Positions 1-9,952 of a stretch of 64,000 nt of DNA are shown piece by piece; position 1 is the first letter of the stretch; every line of letters starts with the position of its first letter. This DNA comes from Schizochytrium sp. CCTCC M209059 (taxonomy: Eukaryota > Sar > Bigyra > Thraustochytrida > Thraustochytriidae). Location of the stretch: NCBI GenBank assembly GCA_000818945.1, contig KN805373.1:372001-436000 (forward strand), in the 5' to 3' direction. Made by a program: the position numbers and the translations under genes. Below the pieces are notes generated by a model. The model did no database searches. It was given only the letters and a program-made list of their open reading frames with translations, and had not been told where the DNA came from.

Positions 1-1
1 T

Positions 2-1099
2 GCCTTTGGACGGCGAGTGCGTTTGAACGCCGGCACAAACACAACCCTTGCCGCCACTGGGGCGGCCCTTTTCCATATTTTCTGGCAGGTTGCTCTCCTT
101 GGCGTTGCGCTGGACCAGGACAACTTTGACGAATATCCTGCAAATGTTGAAGATTCCGAAAAGGTTGGGCGGTTCTCTTTAATACAGCGCGTCTTTACTT
201 TCCTCTGCCTTGTTCTCATTGTCTTTGCCGCGCTTCAGATTTCTGTCCTATGGGTCGAAATTGCACAGCGCGCCCGCTCGCTGAGCACAACCACGGCAAA
301 CAGTATCACGCAGCATCGCCGCGCAGTCCTTATTTTTGCTGTCATCTTTACGCTCACTATGCTTCCCGTGGCCGCCCTCGGCTTGTGGCAGCTTTCAACG
401 CCGATTGCGTACTTGTTCTATCTTCTTCTCATTGTAATTTTTGCCACGGGAAGAATACTTATGGTGCGCCTGTTGGATGAGCACCTGGAGATCGTCGCAA
501 ACTTGCAGCAGAAATCTGTGCCTGTCATTGCTTTTGGTGCCAAGAATGAAACAAGCACGAATCCCATGTCGTCGACAAGGCCAGGCAAGAAACATCGCAA
601 GGGCCGAGGGAGTTGTCAGAGCAGTGCTGCGGAGCGGAAAACGATCGAGGTCATTCGTGTGATTCAGCACACGTCCATGCACGTAATCATAGGCCTCTTT
701 GTGCTTCTATTCGTCGGACCCGTCACTTTTTTGCTGCAATTTGATGGGGTTATGTCTGAAGCCGGAAGTCGCGAGTACATGGGGCCATCGCTCAGCGTCT
801 TGGTTGTCTTTGAGCTGATTTACAGCGCGACTCTTCTCTACATCCTTTTTTTCATCCAAAAGTACGCGCATCGAAGTTCAAGCAAGCTTGTCAAGAACGA
901 GCTCGGTTCGCAGACGCATTCGACGTCGAACGCGGAGGACGGATCCTTTTCGTCCGTCGAGGACGGCGCATCCTTTACCCATACGCAAGTTCGAACTGCA
1001 ACAGCGAGCTCCTTTACCGGCAGCAGCTTCATCGACGATGATGCCTTCGAGGTCTCAACCGCCCCCGGTTTGGCACCAAGCCCACGGATTTGGGTATGA
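2..1099 (+). CDS. Multi-pass membrane protein, 5'-truncated by the window edge
   Basis: The frame is open to the left edge (the codon at 17 is GTG, not ATG), so the N-terminus lies outside the window. About 365 residues are visible. Six hydrophobic segments can be read, at roughly residues 17-38, 60-85, 107-130, 132-155, 220-245 and 260-290. A cytosol-like basic loop (GKKHRKGRG) follows the fourth. The last ~75 residues form a Ser/Thr-rich soluble tail. With at least one segment missing upstream, a seven-helix protein is possible, but I see no GPCR or transporter signature and do not name a family. The stop is TGA at 1097-1099. Confident as a coding region, unknown in function. Confidence 0.75.
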   Translation, partial: AFGRRVRLNAGTNTTLAATGAALFHIFWQVALLGVALDQDNFDEYPANVEDSEKVGRFSLIQRVFTFLCLVLIVFAALQISVLWVEIAQRARSLSTTTANSITQHRRAVLIFAVIFTLTMLPVAALGLWQLSTPIAYLFYLLLIVIFATGRILMVRLLDEHLEIVANLQQKSVPVIAFGAKNETSTNPMSSTRPGKKHRKGRGSCQSSAAERKTIEVIRVIQHTSMHVIIGLFVLLFVGPVTFLLQFDGVMSEAGSREYMGPSLSVLVVFELIYSATLLYILFFIQKYAHRSSSKLVKNELGSQTHSTSNAEDGSFSSVEDGASFTHTQVRTATASSFTGSSFIDDDAFEVSTAPGLAPSPRIWV

Positions 1100-1493
1100 A
1101 ATTGCACAGGCCTACATGACATTGCTTTTCTTTTCTTTTCTTTCTTTTTTTCCTTTTTCCGTGGGCCAGCTCAGGCTTTGCACGATTTATCCTAATTAGT
1201 CATCGTGGGGCGAGCCAAGCGCCGTTTCCCACAATGTCGTATGGTCGTCACTCTTCTGCATAACATCATCATATATCTTTTTCTTGTTTCAGTCACAGAT
1301 GACAATCGACTTGGATCCTTTCATTGCAAAGAGCGAGGGAACGTAGGGAAAGGTTTTTGTGCAAGCGAGTGAACGAGGGAAGCTCTTCTTCCCCAGCGGC
1401 GCTCCGTGCGGTGACTCACGAGATGAGAAGTATGACTTACATGTTAGTCAACGCAGCGGCGTGCGCGCCATCCCTCGCGTGCATACTATGCAT

Positions 1494-1524
<31 letters not shown>

Positions 1525-1892
1525 GCGCCGGAGGTCGTCTTTCCCGACCGCGCTTGGGTCCATTTCCTGCCAGGTTCGTAGAGTGCCATGATGCCGAGGC
1601 GAGCGGCCAGCTGCAGACTGCCAGCCTGACCATAACGCGGGAGAGGGAGGAGACGCACTGTCTGTCAATCAACAGCGCAAGACTCACAGGCGCTCTACAA
1701 CGGCGCTCTGACTCCCTCGCCCCCTCACTTACTTTCTCGCTATCGAACGAACCTACGATTATCTCAGCCGGTAACAGTTACGTGCCGAGACCTAGGCCCT
1801 GGTTATGTATAGTGTCGCGAGGAGAACGAGCCGGCAGGCAAATCGCAAAACCCAAGCTGAAGCGGGCAGAGACCGAGGGAGCGAGGGCGAGC
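1100..1892. other. Intergenic region / 5' leader of the peptidase gene
   Basis: This holds a T-rich stretch after the upstream stop, a CAG array at 1494-1523 and an open frame continuous with the downstream gene. The open frame begins at a GTG; its first ATG is at 1488 and would add 135 Ala/Arg/Ser-rich residues. I treat it as leader, though a targeting extension cannot be excluded. Confidence 0.5.
1494..1523. repeat. (CAG)n trinucleotide array
   Basis: About ten CAG units lie in the probable leader of the S9 peptidase gene. In the peptidase frame they read as an alanine run, in another frame as glutamine. Confidence 0.9.
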
Positions 1893-4800
1893 ATGGGCGG
1901 CGGCGGCGAGGAGTACGCGCGGCCGAGCGAGGCGCTGGAGCGCGTGCTGGACATCGAGGAGGAGCCGCACCTGATCGAGGACCCGAGCGCGAGATGGAGC
2001 GTGGTAGCGTCGTATCGTTCGCTGGCGTTTACTGTCGCCGACATCTCGCGCCCGCTCGTGGAGACCGGCGGGCTCTGCTTCGACCCGAAGCTGCGCACGC
2101 CGCATAAAGCGCTCTTCGCGCACGCCTTTACGCTGCGGCGGCTGTTCTCCGGAGACGGGCCCCAAGCGGCAGGTAGAGAAGGACGAGCTCGCGACCAAGG
2201 CGCGCCCCTTGGCCTCGAGGAAGACGCTGAGAACGACGGCGCTAACGACGTTGCGGTGGAGGGGCTCCCCGCTGACGCTGTTGGCTTTCGCTATTTTCGG
2301 TGGCGCCGCGACGGCGGCAAACTCGCCTTTGCGGCCAAGGTGCCAGACGGCGATGGCTTTGCGCTGCGCTTGTTCGTCATCGACCTTGACAGTTACCTCG
2401 CCCAGCAAAACCCTCCCAAATCAATTGCAGCGCGCCCTCTCTTAGAGAACCGGATGCTGACCGCCATCACGAACAGCCCCGTTCGTTTTGTTGGGGATGG
2501 CGCCTCCCTTTTGTGCATGTGCGCCCCGGAGAATCAGGGCCCTCCACCCGCAGAAGAGACGGTTCCTCGAGGACCGAACATCAAGGAAAATCTGACTACC
2601 AAGAATGCCCCTGCGCGCACGTACCAACGCCTCATCTCATCAAAGCGCGATGAAAAGCTCTTTGAGTACTACACCAAGGCAGAAGTGGTTCTTGTTCAGT
2701 TTGGCGGGAACAACACGACATTCGAGACTGTGCTGGAACCCACGCGCGGGGGCGCAATGATTCGCTCAATCTCTCTTTCCCCGGACAAGCGCCACTTTCT
2801 CGTCAGCCTCACCACCAAACCATTTTCATGGACTCTGCCGTACTACAAATTCGCGAAAAAGATCGAGGTATGGACGCTCTCGCGCCCGCTTAGCTTCCAC
2901 TCGGCCATGTCCTCGCATCAGGCAGCGCTCGGCGACCACCCCCAATACCCAAAGCGTGCTCCGGTCTCTGCTATTAGCTTTGAGGCTGAAGACAGCGCGT
3001 ACAACCCCTTGGATTTTACGCATCAAGCTGTTCTCGACAACAATAACAAAGTCAAAGAGGATGGCTGGGCTGATCCGGATCTTGATGAAATGGATCTTGC
3101 TGAAATAGAACAGCGCATGACGTACCATGGCAAGATTTTTTTGCAAGACGGCAGACCGCGCAATCCCGTGGGACGCACAGGTATGGTGGGCCGCGGGCTC
3201 TTGGGCAAATGGGGCCCAAACCACGCCGCTGACTCGATCGTAACGCGATACTGCCCCAAGCGTCCCGATGTGCTGCAAATGGTTGCCATACAACGCCAAG
3301 ATACAGGTCATTGGGCGCTTCCCGGTGGGATGGTGGATCCGGGCGAATCCGTCCCGGTGGCGATGAAACGAGAATTCATTGAGGAAGCCGGAAATGTAGA
3401 TATGTCGCATGAAACGCTTGAAGCGCATCGTGAAAAGCTAGATCGACTTTTTGAGCAAGGCACAGAGATCTACTCTGGCTACGTAGACGATCCACGAAAC
3501 ACAGATAACGCATGGATGGAGTCAGCCTTTATTCACTTTCACTGTGAGAAGGAACTAGGCGACAACATCCCGCTGGCCGCTGGCGATGACGCACAGTCTG
3601 TTCGTTGGCTCGACGTGGACGAAAGCGACGAGGCGTTTGCAGGGCTCTATGCCAGTCACAAGTCTATTGTCAAAATTGCAGCAGGCATGCTCTCTGGCGA
3701 CGACGTGCTTCGACCATTCGCCGTTCAAGTTGCAGAAATTCGTACGGTGGTTGAACTTCCGGATCAAGAGGGGATGGTGATTTCTTTTGATGCGCGACCC
3801 CAGGGACCGCGAGGCATTATGTGGCATTGGCAAAAGGCCGCGACGCTTGTGTTTGACTTTGCCCTTGACGAGGGAAATCCCAAGCTCGAGGCAAAGGAGC
3901 GTGATGCCGTCTTTGAGTTGTCAGGCCCGTTTCGGCTCGCAAACTATGTGAAGGATCCGATGCAGAGCCCCGACGCGCGTCTCGTTGTCAAGTTGGACTA
4001 TCGCATTTCCGGCATTAGCTGGTCAAAGGCTTCGGCAGGCCTTTGTTTCGTAACAGAGTCGTGGCGCAAGACGCGTCAGACGCGCAAGTGGATCTTGAGG
4101 GAGAAGAGAGCTGTCGCTGTCGCTGCTGCTAATGATGCTGATGATGATGCTACTGCTTCTACCACCTTGACTTCTTCAAAGTGCGACTCTAACATTTTCG
4201 AACCCAAGGTACTCATGCACGAGCGTTCCTCGGACGATGCCTATGCTTCGACGGGCAGCATCCAGGTCGCCGCAGACGCCTTTGGGGTCTTTCATTTGCA
4301 GTACCAGACCATCAAAAACGAGCTTGCTTTTGATGTTGTGGGGGCTGGCGCCAGCCCCGTGGGAAGCCGACCTTTTATCGATCGAATCTTCCTCGACCCC
4401 AAGGGGGATCTCTCGCAGAGGAGGACAGAGCATATATGGCGGAGCCCCCTCGGCCCTGAAGCCGACGCTTCGCTCGTTGACACAAGTCGCGAGCCTGGTG
4501 GCACGGTACCCACGCAGCGACAAGCGTTGTACGAGTATCCCGCGGAGCTGTTTCCCGGGGGAGAGTGGATGCTTCTTCGACGCGAGTCGAACGAGCAACC
4601 CCCTGATTTTTTTTGGCGGCAGCTCTCAACGGGCAAGGAATGGCGCATCACGCGACATGCTCACCCGCAGCCAGCCCTTGTGGGTGTTCGCAAGGAGCTG
4701 GTCAAGTATAAGCGTGATGACGGCCTTGATCTGAATGGAGATCTCTACTTGCCTCCGGGCTACGATCCCAAAACGGATGGGCCACGGCCGTGCCTTTTGT

Positions 4801-5687
4801 GGGCGTACCCGCGCGAGTTCAAGTCGAGCAAGGCGGCTGGGCAGGTGAAAACATCTCCCCACCGCTTTACGCGCACATCGTGGTCACGACCCGTGACTTG
4901 GGTGGTAAAGGACTGGGTCGTGCTCGGTTTCGCAAGCCCAATTGTGGCAGAAGGCCCAGACGCCGAGCCTAATGATACATTTGTGGAGCAGCTTCGAGCC
5001 AATGCGCAGGCTGCTGTTCGGTTACTGTTGGATCGAGGACTGGGCAAACCTGGCGGCTTTGCGGTCGGGGGTCACTCTTATGGAGCTTTCATGACGGCGC
5101 ATCTCCTTGCGCACACGGACCTCTTTAGCGCTGGGATTGCCCGCTCGGGTGCATACTTGCGTGCGCTGACCCCGTTCGGCTTCCAAGCTGAGGAACGTAC
5201 GTATTGGGATGCGCCCGAGACGTATGCCAAGCTTTCGCCATTTTCGCACGCGCCGAAAATTGCCCAGGGCACGGGCAAGCTCTTGCTCATGCACGGGATT
5301 GCGGACGAGAATCCAGGTACGTTCCCGATCCAATCGGAACGCTTGTACGATGCACTCAAGGGCCATGGCGCAATCACCAAGCTTGTTCTCCTTCCTCATG
5401 AAGGTCATGGGTACACTGCGCGCGAGTCCATCCTCCATACAATTTTTGAGCAGGAAGCCTGGCTCGACAAGTTTGTGCTCCCGGCGTTTGATGACAATGC
5501 AGAGATTCCTTCGCAAGTATGTGCGTCGCTCCTTGGACAAAGTATAGATGTGGACGTGGACGCAGGGGTGTCTTCTCTTGCTGACGCCAACATGAATCCT
5601 CAAACTCGCGTTCGCATGTTGGGGGGTATGGCAGCAGCAACCGTGCTCGTAATTGTCGCCATGCGTGCGCTCTCGAGTCGACTTTAA
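1893..5687 (+). CDS. S9 glutamyl-endopeptidase-like peptidase with embedded NUDT9-type Nudix domain and C-terminal TM anchor
   Basis: The protein has 1264 residues from ATG 1893 (upstream ATG 1488 is the alternative). Residues ~30-345 and ~609-930 resemble the beta-propeller of plant chloroplast glutamyl endopeptidase. Residues ~939-1196 are the alpha/beta-hydrolase: nucleophile Ser1062 in GGHSYGAF, Asp1138 in HGIADENPGT, His1172 in HEGHGY, plus the family motif LLWAYPREFKS. Between the propeller parts, residues ~410-600 form a full NUDT9/TRPM2-like ADP-ribose hydrolase module. It has GLLGKWGPNHAAD, a perfect Nudix box G479-x5-E-x7-REFIEEAG, and DDPRNTDNAW. The reading frame is continuous through all junctions. 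The last ~23 residues (MLGGMAAATVLVIVAMRALSSRL) form a hydrophobic segment with a short basic end, like a tail anchor. Predicted activities are Glu-specific endopeptidase and ADP-ribose (or related dinucleotide) hydrolysis. Both assignments come from family motifs. Membrane location is inferred. Confidence 0.9.
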   Translation: MGGGGEEYARPSEALERVLDIEEEPHLIEDPSARWSVVASYRSLAFTVADISRPLVETGGLCFDPKLRTPHKALFAHAFTLRRLFSGDGPQAAGREGRARDQGAPLGLEEDAENDGANDVAVEGLPADAVGFRYFRWRRDGGKLAFAAKVPDGDGFALRLFVIDLDSYLAQQNPPKSIAARPLLENRMLTAITNSPVRFVGDGASLLCMCAPENQGPPPAEETVPRGPNIKENLTTKNAPARTYQRLISSKRDEKLFEYYTKAEVVLVQFGGNNTTFETVLEPTRGGAMIRSISLSPDKRHFLVSLTTKPFSWTLPYYKFAKKIEVWTLSRPLSFHSAMSSHQAALGDHPQYPKRAPVSAISFEAEDSAYNPLDFTHQAVLDNNNKVKEDGWADPDLDEMDLAEIEQRMTYHGKIFLQDGRPRNPVGRTGMVGRGLLGKWGPNHAADSIVTRYCPKRPDVLQMVAIQRQDTGHWALPGGMVDPGESVPVAMKREFIEEAGNVDMSHETLEAHREKLDRLFEQGTEIYSGYVDDPRNTDNAWMESAFIHFHCEKELGDNIPLAAGDDAQSVRWLDVDESDEAFAGLYASHKSIVKIAAGMLSGDDVLRPFAVQVAEIRTVVELPDQEGMVISFDARPQGPRGIMWHWQKAATLVFDFALDEGNPKLEAKERDAVFELSGPFRLANYVKDPMQSPDARLVVKLDYRISGISWSKASAGLCFVTESWRKTRQTRKWILREKRAVAVAAANDADDDATASTTLTSSKCDSNIFEPKVLMHERSSDDAYASTGSIQVAADAFGVFHLQYQTIKNELAFDVVGAGASPVGSRPFIDRIFLDPKGDLSQRRTEHIWRSPLGPEADASLVDTSREPGGTVPTQRQALYEYPAELFPGGEWMLLRRESNEQPPDFFWRQLSTGKEWRITRHAHPQPALVGVRKELVKYKRDDGLDLNGDLYLPPGYDPKTDGPRPCLLWAYPREFKSSKAAGQVKTSPHRFTRTSWSRPVTWVVKDWVVLGFASPIVAEGPDAEPNDTFVEQLRANAQAAVRLLLDRGLGKPGGFAVGGHSYGAFMTAHLLAHTDLFSAGIARSGAYLRALTPFGFQAEERTYWDAPETYAKLSPFSHAPKIAQGTGKLLLMHGIADENPGTFPIQSERLYDALKGHGAITKLVLLPHEGHGYTARESILHTIFEQEAWLDKFVLPAFDDNAEIPSQVCASLLGQSIDVDVDAGVSSLADANMNPQTRVRMLGGMAAATVLVIVAMRALSSRL

Positions 5688-6028
5688 TAGGTTAACCGAT
5701 AATCATCAGGCAGGTAGTGTTGTTGTCGTTGTTGGCGTGTCTCTTTTGAATACTTTCGATTTCGCCTTTTTTAGAGGTTTGTACAACAAGCTAGAGAGCT
5801 TATGGTCTGGTCGTTGCGATAAAAATTGGAATTACCCTTCTCCGAGAGGACACAAACACGTTGCGTAGTCGTCTGCAACTCTTCGCCTCCCCAGTCTCAG
5901 CATCCACAGAGAAAGAAATATGCGGTAAAAAAAATATGCGTTATAGGCCTCGTTCAGCCAAAAAATAAAAACAAAGAAAAATACATGATTGACAAAGGGA
6001 AGATAATAGGTGATGCTCAATGGCGCGC
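5688..6028. other. Tail-to-tail intergenic spacer
   Basis: This A/T-rich spacer lies between two convergent genes. It contains AATAAA-like sequence near 5964 (AAAAATAAAAACAAAG), a possible poly(A) signal for the plus-strand gene. Nothing coding is evident. Confidence 0.5.
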
Positions 6029-8625
6029 TCACATGCACTCGTGACGGAAAACACGAAGCATGGGCACCCTGATCTCACCATTGAGCTTGTTAAGCAGCCA
6101 CAGCAAGGTCGCACTTGGAGCCTGAGTGAGATGGATTCCAAAAGATCTGTACTCTGCGTACGTGTAAATGACCTTGCGACCGGACTTGCAGCGAACGCGA
6201 CGGCCAACGAGTTCCACGACAAACTCGCGCGTTTCGGGAGGCTGTCCTTCGTTGTTGCGGGCAACCTTGTAAATGCTGCGGATGCACGGCGGCGCCGTTG
6301 TGATGGCGAGTAGCGTTCCGTCTCCGCGCAACTGAACAGTGCCGCGAACGGGTCGGCCATAAACGCCTGATTCCCCAAAGTCATCGTCGCCGTCCGAGTC
6401 TGAGTCTTCCGATGCAACGCTCGGAGAGGATCTGTTTACAAAGGCGTCAACAGCACTCCAGCTTGGGCTTCCTCCATTCCGGTTGTTCTCGCTCCCACTG
6501 CGACGACCTCCGTCGACTGAATTGCGGCGTGTCACACGTGACGAGCGCTCGCTATGTCGAGACGAGCGGCGACGCGGTGCAGCGCCAGGGACAGACGATG
6601 TGCGTTGACGCGAGGGTAAGAAAGAAGAGGGTGTCTCGTAGCTCGGGGGTGTTGATGATCTTCGGGGAGATGTTTTGGGACTTGCGTGCGAGGACGAACC
6701 AATGTCGAGCGGCGGCATGCGGAGCAAGGTCTCAGAATCACGTGCGGCAGACGGCGAAGGTGATGCAGATGAAGAAGTAGGCGACGTTGTAGGCGGAGTT
6801 TGAGGAGAATACATCGGTCGACCGCTTCGCGCGGCGCCGCTGGGTCCCCCCGACGAAGATGAGAGGGAAGCATCTGCGCGCCGTGCACGAGGGCTAAGCT
6901 TGCCGCGCAAGCGAAGATTGGGTGACTCGCGTACTAAGGATGCATTTACCTTTTGGCTAAAGTACGCCGCGATGGATGGCATGGCCCAAAAGAGCAAACT
7001 TTCGTTCCACTTGGACTGCGAGACATTAATGCGAACGTTGGCCGGGCCTACGAGAACCACATTGCCTTGACCGCCATTGAAAGACTCTTGCTCGGACATG
7101 AACCAGCGATTCGTTTGATTCTGTTGAGCAGCAGAGGTCTTGTTGACTCGCGCCAAATCAGATTGAGGGTGAATCGCCTCCCAGTAGGGCGCTATGTCAG
7201 CCTCGTCAGAAAGATCAATAAGGGGCCCGGAAGGGCATTGGGCTGGCGATCCAGATGCATTGGAGACTAGCTCTTCGGCGCCTGAACCGATGCTGGGCGC
7301 CGGTTCAGGACAACATTCGGCATCGTTTCGACTCGACGAGTCACGAAACATGTCCGGAATATCTGCATTCTTGAGCACAACGCTTTCGACACCATCCTTG
7401 TTCTTAGAATGTGTGTCGACCTCGAGACTTGGGCGGGCAGAAGACTTGGTTTTCTTTGATGATACACTTGCAGGGAAGTCTGCCGCACAATCCTTTGGCG
7501 AAGTGAACCTTTGCGCCAGGGACCTGCGCATGCGCACAATACGATCGAAGCCATTACCCACGAGGGAGTGATCCAACCCGGAATGTGAGAGATGTGATGA
7601 CGTGAGTTTTGAGTGGGGCGAGATGCCATCAACGACTTTGACGTCGGAGACCTTGCCCGGTGCGAGATGAAGGGTCGCTGCGCTGAGCCAGGAGGAGCCT
7701 TTGGGGAAGGTGGTAACGAACCATTGCACAGATCCCCAAAAGAGAAATTCCAAGTGGCTCCGAGACCTTTGGATAAAAGAGCGCAGCATGGCGTAGAGAT
7801 TAAGTTGGTGGTCTCGATCCAGCTGGCCAAAGTTATTTGGTCTCAGGTGACCCCATGGGCCATCGCCGAAAAGAAGAGCCACAAGGCCAAAGGAGCAATG
7901 AAGGATAAAGCTGAGAATGTGCAGGTGCGTATAGGCCGCATAGGGTTCGGCACGGAAAAAGTAGATAATCTGTGAGCATAAGAGCGCGCGCGCGAGTACC
8001 TTTGTAAGTTTTTCACTTCCATTTTTAATTTCTTCCTTTTCGCCAGCACGGCTGCGCCGCATGGGTCGAAAACGTACAATGCTCAAGCGAAAGGTTCCAA
8101 ACATGTAACCGATCGAGACGCGAAACGTGGGACTCATCCATTTGACACGGACCTGGGCCAGGGTGGTCGCCGCCATGTAATGCTGTACATAAAATAGCAT
8201 ACATTCGCGACAAGAAGGGAGAGTGGGAGAACATTCACCACCCGCGGGTGACAGCGAGTGCGTTGTAGATTCCGTCGAGCAGCGAGCAGGTCGGTTCGTC
8301 AGTCAGTATATATATATATATATTTATATATGGGTCCTGTCCACGTTTCACTCCCATTTTCCCGATGCGCGCCACGCATAATGCCCGGGACGAAACTTAC
8401 CCATATCAGCGTCAACAGGACGTCGCAGCAGATGAGCACGACCGAGTAGAGTTCCCAGTCGAGCTCGGAGCTCTTGAGCATGGGCGGGCCCCACTCGCCG
8501 TGCTCCATGCGGAAAGGCTGCGGGATCCCGATGGGCCCCTTCCTGTACAGCTCAGGCCACGGCAGCGAGCGCAGCCTCCCGAGGAGGCCCGCCCATCGCT
8601 CGGGGCCCCCGAGGCCCAGCACCAT
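6029..8625 (-). CDS. Unrecognised two-exon membrane-associated protein (792 aa)
   Basis: Proposed exon 1 is 8625-8401 (75 codons) and exon 2 is 8182-6029. On the minus strand the donor reads TGG|GTAAGT at 8400. The acceptor follows a pyrimidine tract and reads TTATGTACAG, ending at 8183. The phase-0 join keeps both frames (...LLTLIW|HYMAATTLAQ...). Exon 1 ends in a hydrophobic helix (YSVVLICCDVLLTLIW). Exon 2 has further hydrophobic stretches near its start (LHILSFILHCSFGLVALLF and FLFWGSVQWFVTTF). A long Ser/Pro/Arg-rich, probably disordered middle follows. The C-terminal ~110 residues are more compact (RGTVQLRGDGTLLAITTAP ... LLWLLNKLNGEIRVPML) and look like a folded domain I cannot name. 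The alternative is a single-exon start at ATG 8176. No function assigned. Confidence 0.6.
8183..8400 (-). other. Intron (218 bp) of the unrecognised two-exon gene
   Basis: It has a GTAAGT donor, a pyrimidine-rich 3' half and a TACAG acceptor, all read on the minus strand. It contains a (TA)n tract at about 8307-8331. Confidence 0.65.
8307..8331. repeat. (TA)n dinucleotide tract
   Basis: Near-perfect TA alternation inside the proposed intron. Confidence 0.85.
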
Positions 8626-9952
8626 CGCCTGCCGCCGCCCGCGCAGCGCGGGCGCGAGCGAGCAGCGTGGGCGCGAGCGAGCGAGCGAGCAGCGCGGGCG
8701 TTTCGAAATGGTCCTGGGCCCGCCCGGCCCAGGGCGATGGACGCCGCGCCGCGCCGCCGCCCGCCCTCCCGCGCGGTCTCCCGCCGCGCGAGCGCCGCCG
8801 CGGGCTGCCGCGGCCGCGAGGAGAGGAGGGAGGAGACGAGAGGAGAGAAGAAGCGAAGCGCGTCTGCCCGGCGCGGCCTGGTCCCGAGCCGGAGTCGAAC
8901 TCGGCGCGGGCGCCCGGAATTCCGCCGCTCTGCGTGACAGGGACCGGGATTTCCGCCGCGAGGATCGGCGACCGCGGTCTTGAAGACGAACGAGGGAGGG
9001 CCTGGCCGCCCAGGGCTTGTGGGATGGACGCGCAAGTGCGCAGACACGCAGAAGCGCGAAAAACGCAGAAGCGCGAAAAACGCAGGAGCGCGAAAAACGC
9101 AGAAGCGGCGGCAGTCGACTGATGGCCTGCTTGCTTGGGAAGAATCGATGAGAAAAAATAGTATTACACTCACAGAAAGGAGATACGTAGTACGTATACT
9201 ACTATACTTGGGATGGAAGTTGCTCGGCGGACGGCCAGGTGAGGGGAAAGGGCGCGGACGGCCATGTTGAGGCGGCTGGGCTTGGCCATGGGCCATGGGC
9301 CAGCCAGCCAGTCGACCCGCCTCCTCGCTTGCTTGATGTGACGAAGAACGCGGAAGCGACCACAGAGCCAAAGGCTGAGCACGAATGATACGAGGTCTGG
9401 AATTCACGATACACTTCAGAACACACAGAGACGCGTTTATAGGATACCGCACGCAACCAAGTGTAGGCTGCCGGTGACCACACTCTGTGCTCGCGAACCA
9501 GACCTACCTCGAAGAATCACGAGGAAACGCGCGCATTTCAGAAAATGGTGTCGGATAATGCCTTCGCTGCACTGCGGACTTGATCGTCGTGGTTCAATTC
9601 TCGGTCGGAGCAGCGGACGCGAGCCTAGCGCATATAATGCTTTCGGGGGTTTGATTATACATGCTGCAAGACCGCAAAGCCAGAAGTGCCCCACGCGCAC
9701 GTGTCCTTGCTTGGCGTAAAGACGGCCTTTCCCCAGGTCCCTCGCACCCCAGAAAAAAACGAGACAATAGTAGCGAGTCAATGATGTTGCCGGCAAGGTT
9801 GGTCTCTCGGGGTGCTGATCCGGGCAGGTGGTCGAACTTGATTCGGGAAGCTTGGCTGTATTCAGAGCACAGTGATGAAGCTATTCTTGAGCGCTTCTTT
9901 TCTGATGATCGTTTTTAAAGGCTTCTCCAAAATTGCGCATCAAGGACGAATT
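8626..9952. other. GC-rich intergenic region with no supported gene
   Basis: This lies upstream of the minus-strand gene starting at 8625 and downstream of MED10. 8640-8900 is extremely GC-rich and open in several frames, which is expected from composition alone. It also holds a 17-bp tandem repeat at 9047-9107. A short plus-strand frame from ATG 9781 to the stop ending at 9918 (about 45 residues) has a balanced composition, but I cannot support it as a gene. Confidence 0.5.
9047..9107. repeat. 17-bp tandem repeat, about 3.6 copies
   Basis: The unit is CGCAGAAGCGCGAAAAA. Copies start at 9047, 9064 and 9081 (one A-to-G change in the third), with a partial copy at 9098. Confidence 0.9.

Noticed and set aside
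1359..1892. 178-residue N-terminal extension of the S9 peptidase frame
   Set aside because: It starts at GTG, runs through a CAG array and is Arg/Ser/Ala-rich without resemblance to the family. A start at ATG 1488 as a targeting peptide is kept only as an alternative.
8870..8945. tRNA-like sequence on the minus strand (GAGTTCGACTCC followed by GGCTCGGGACCA)
   Set aside because: The T-loop matches, but the T-stem has mismatches, no seven-base acceptor partner is found upstream and the available length is too short. At most a degenerate tRNA-derived fragment.
8412..9452. 346-residue open frame on the minus strand
   Set aside because: It overlaps exon 1 of the two-exon gene in another frame and consists of Arg/Ala/Pro-rich low complexity from GC-rich DNA.
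9547..9612. tRNA-like sequence on the plus strand with GGTTCAATTC
   Set aside because: The flanking T-stem pairs at only about three of five positions, position 37 would be a pyrimidine, and there is no 5' acceptor strand matching TCGGAGC.
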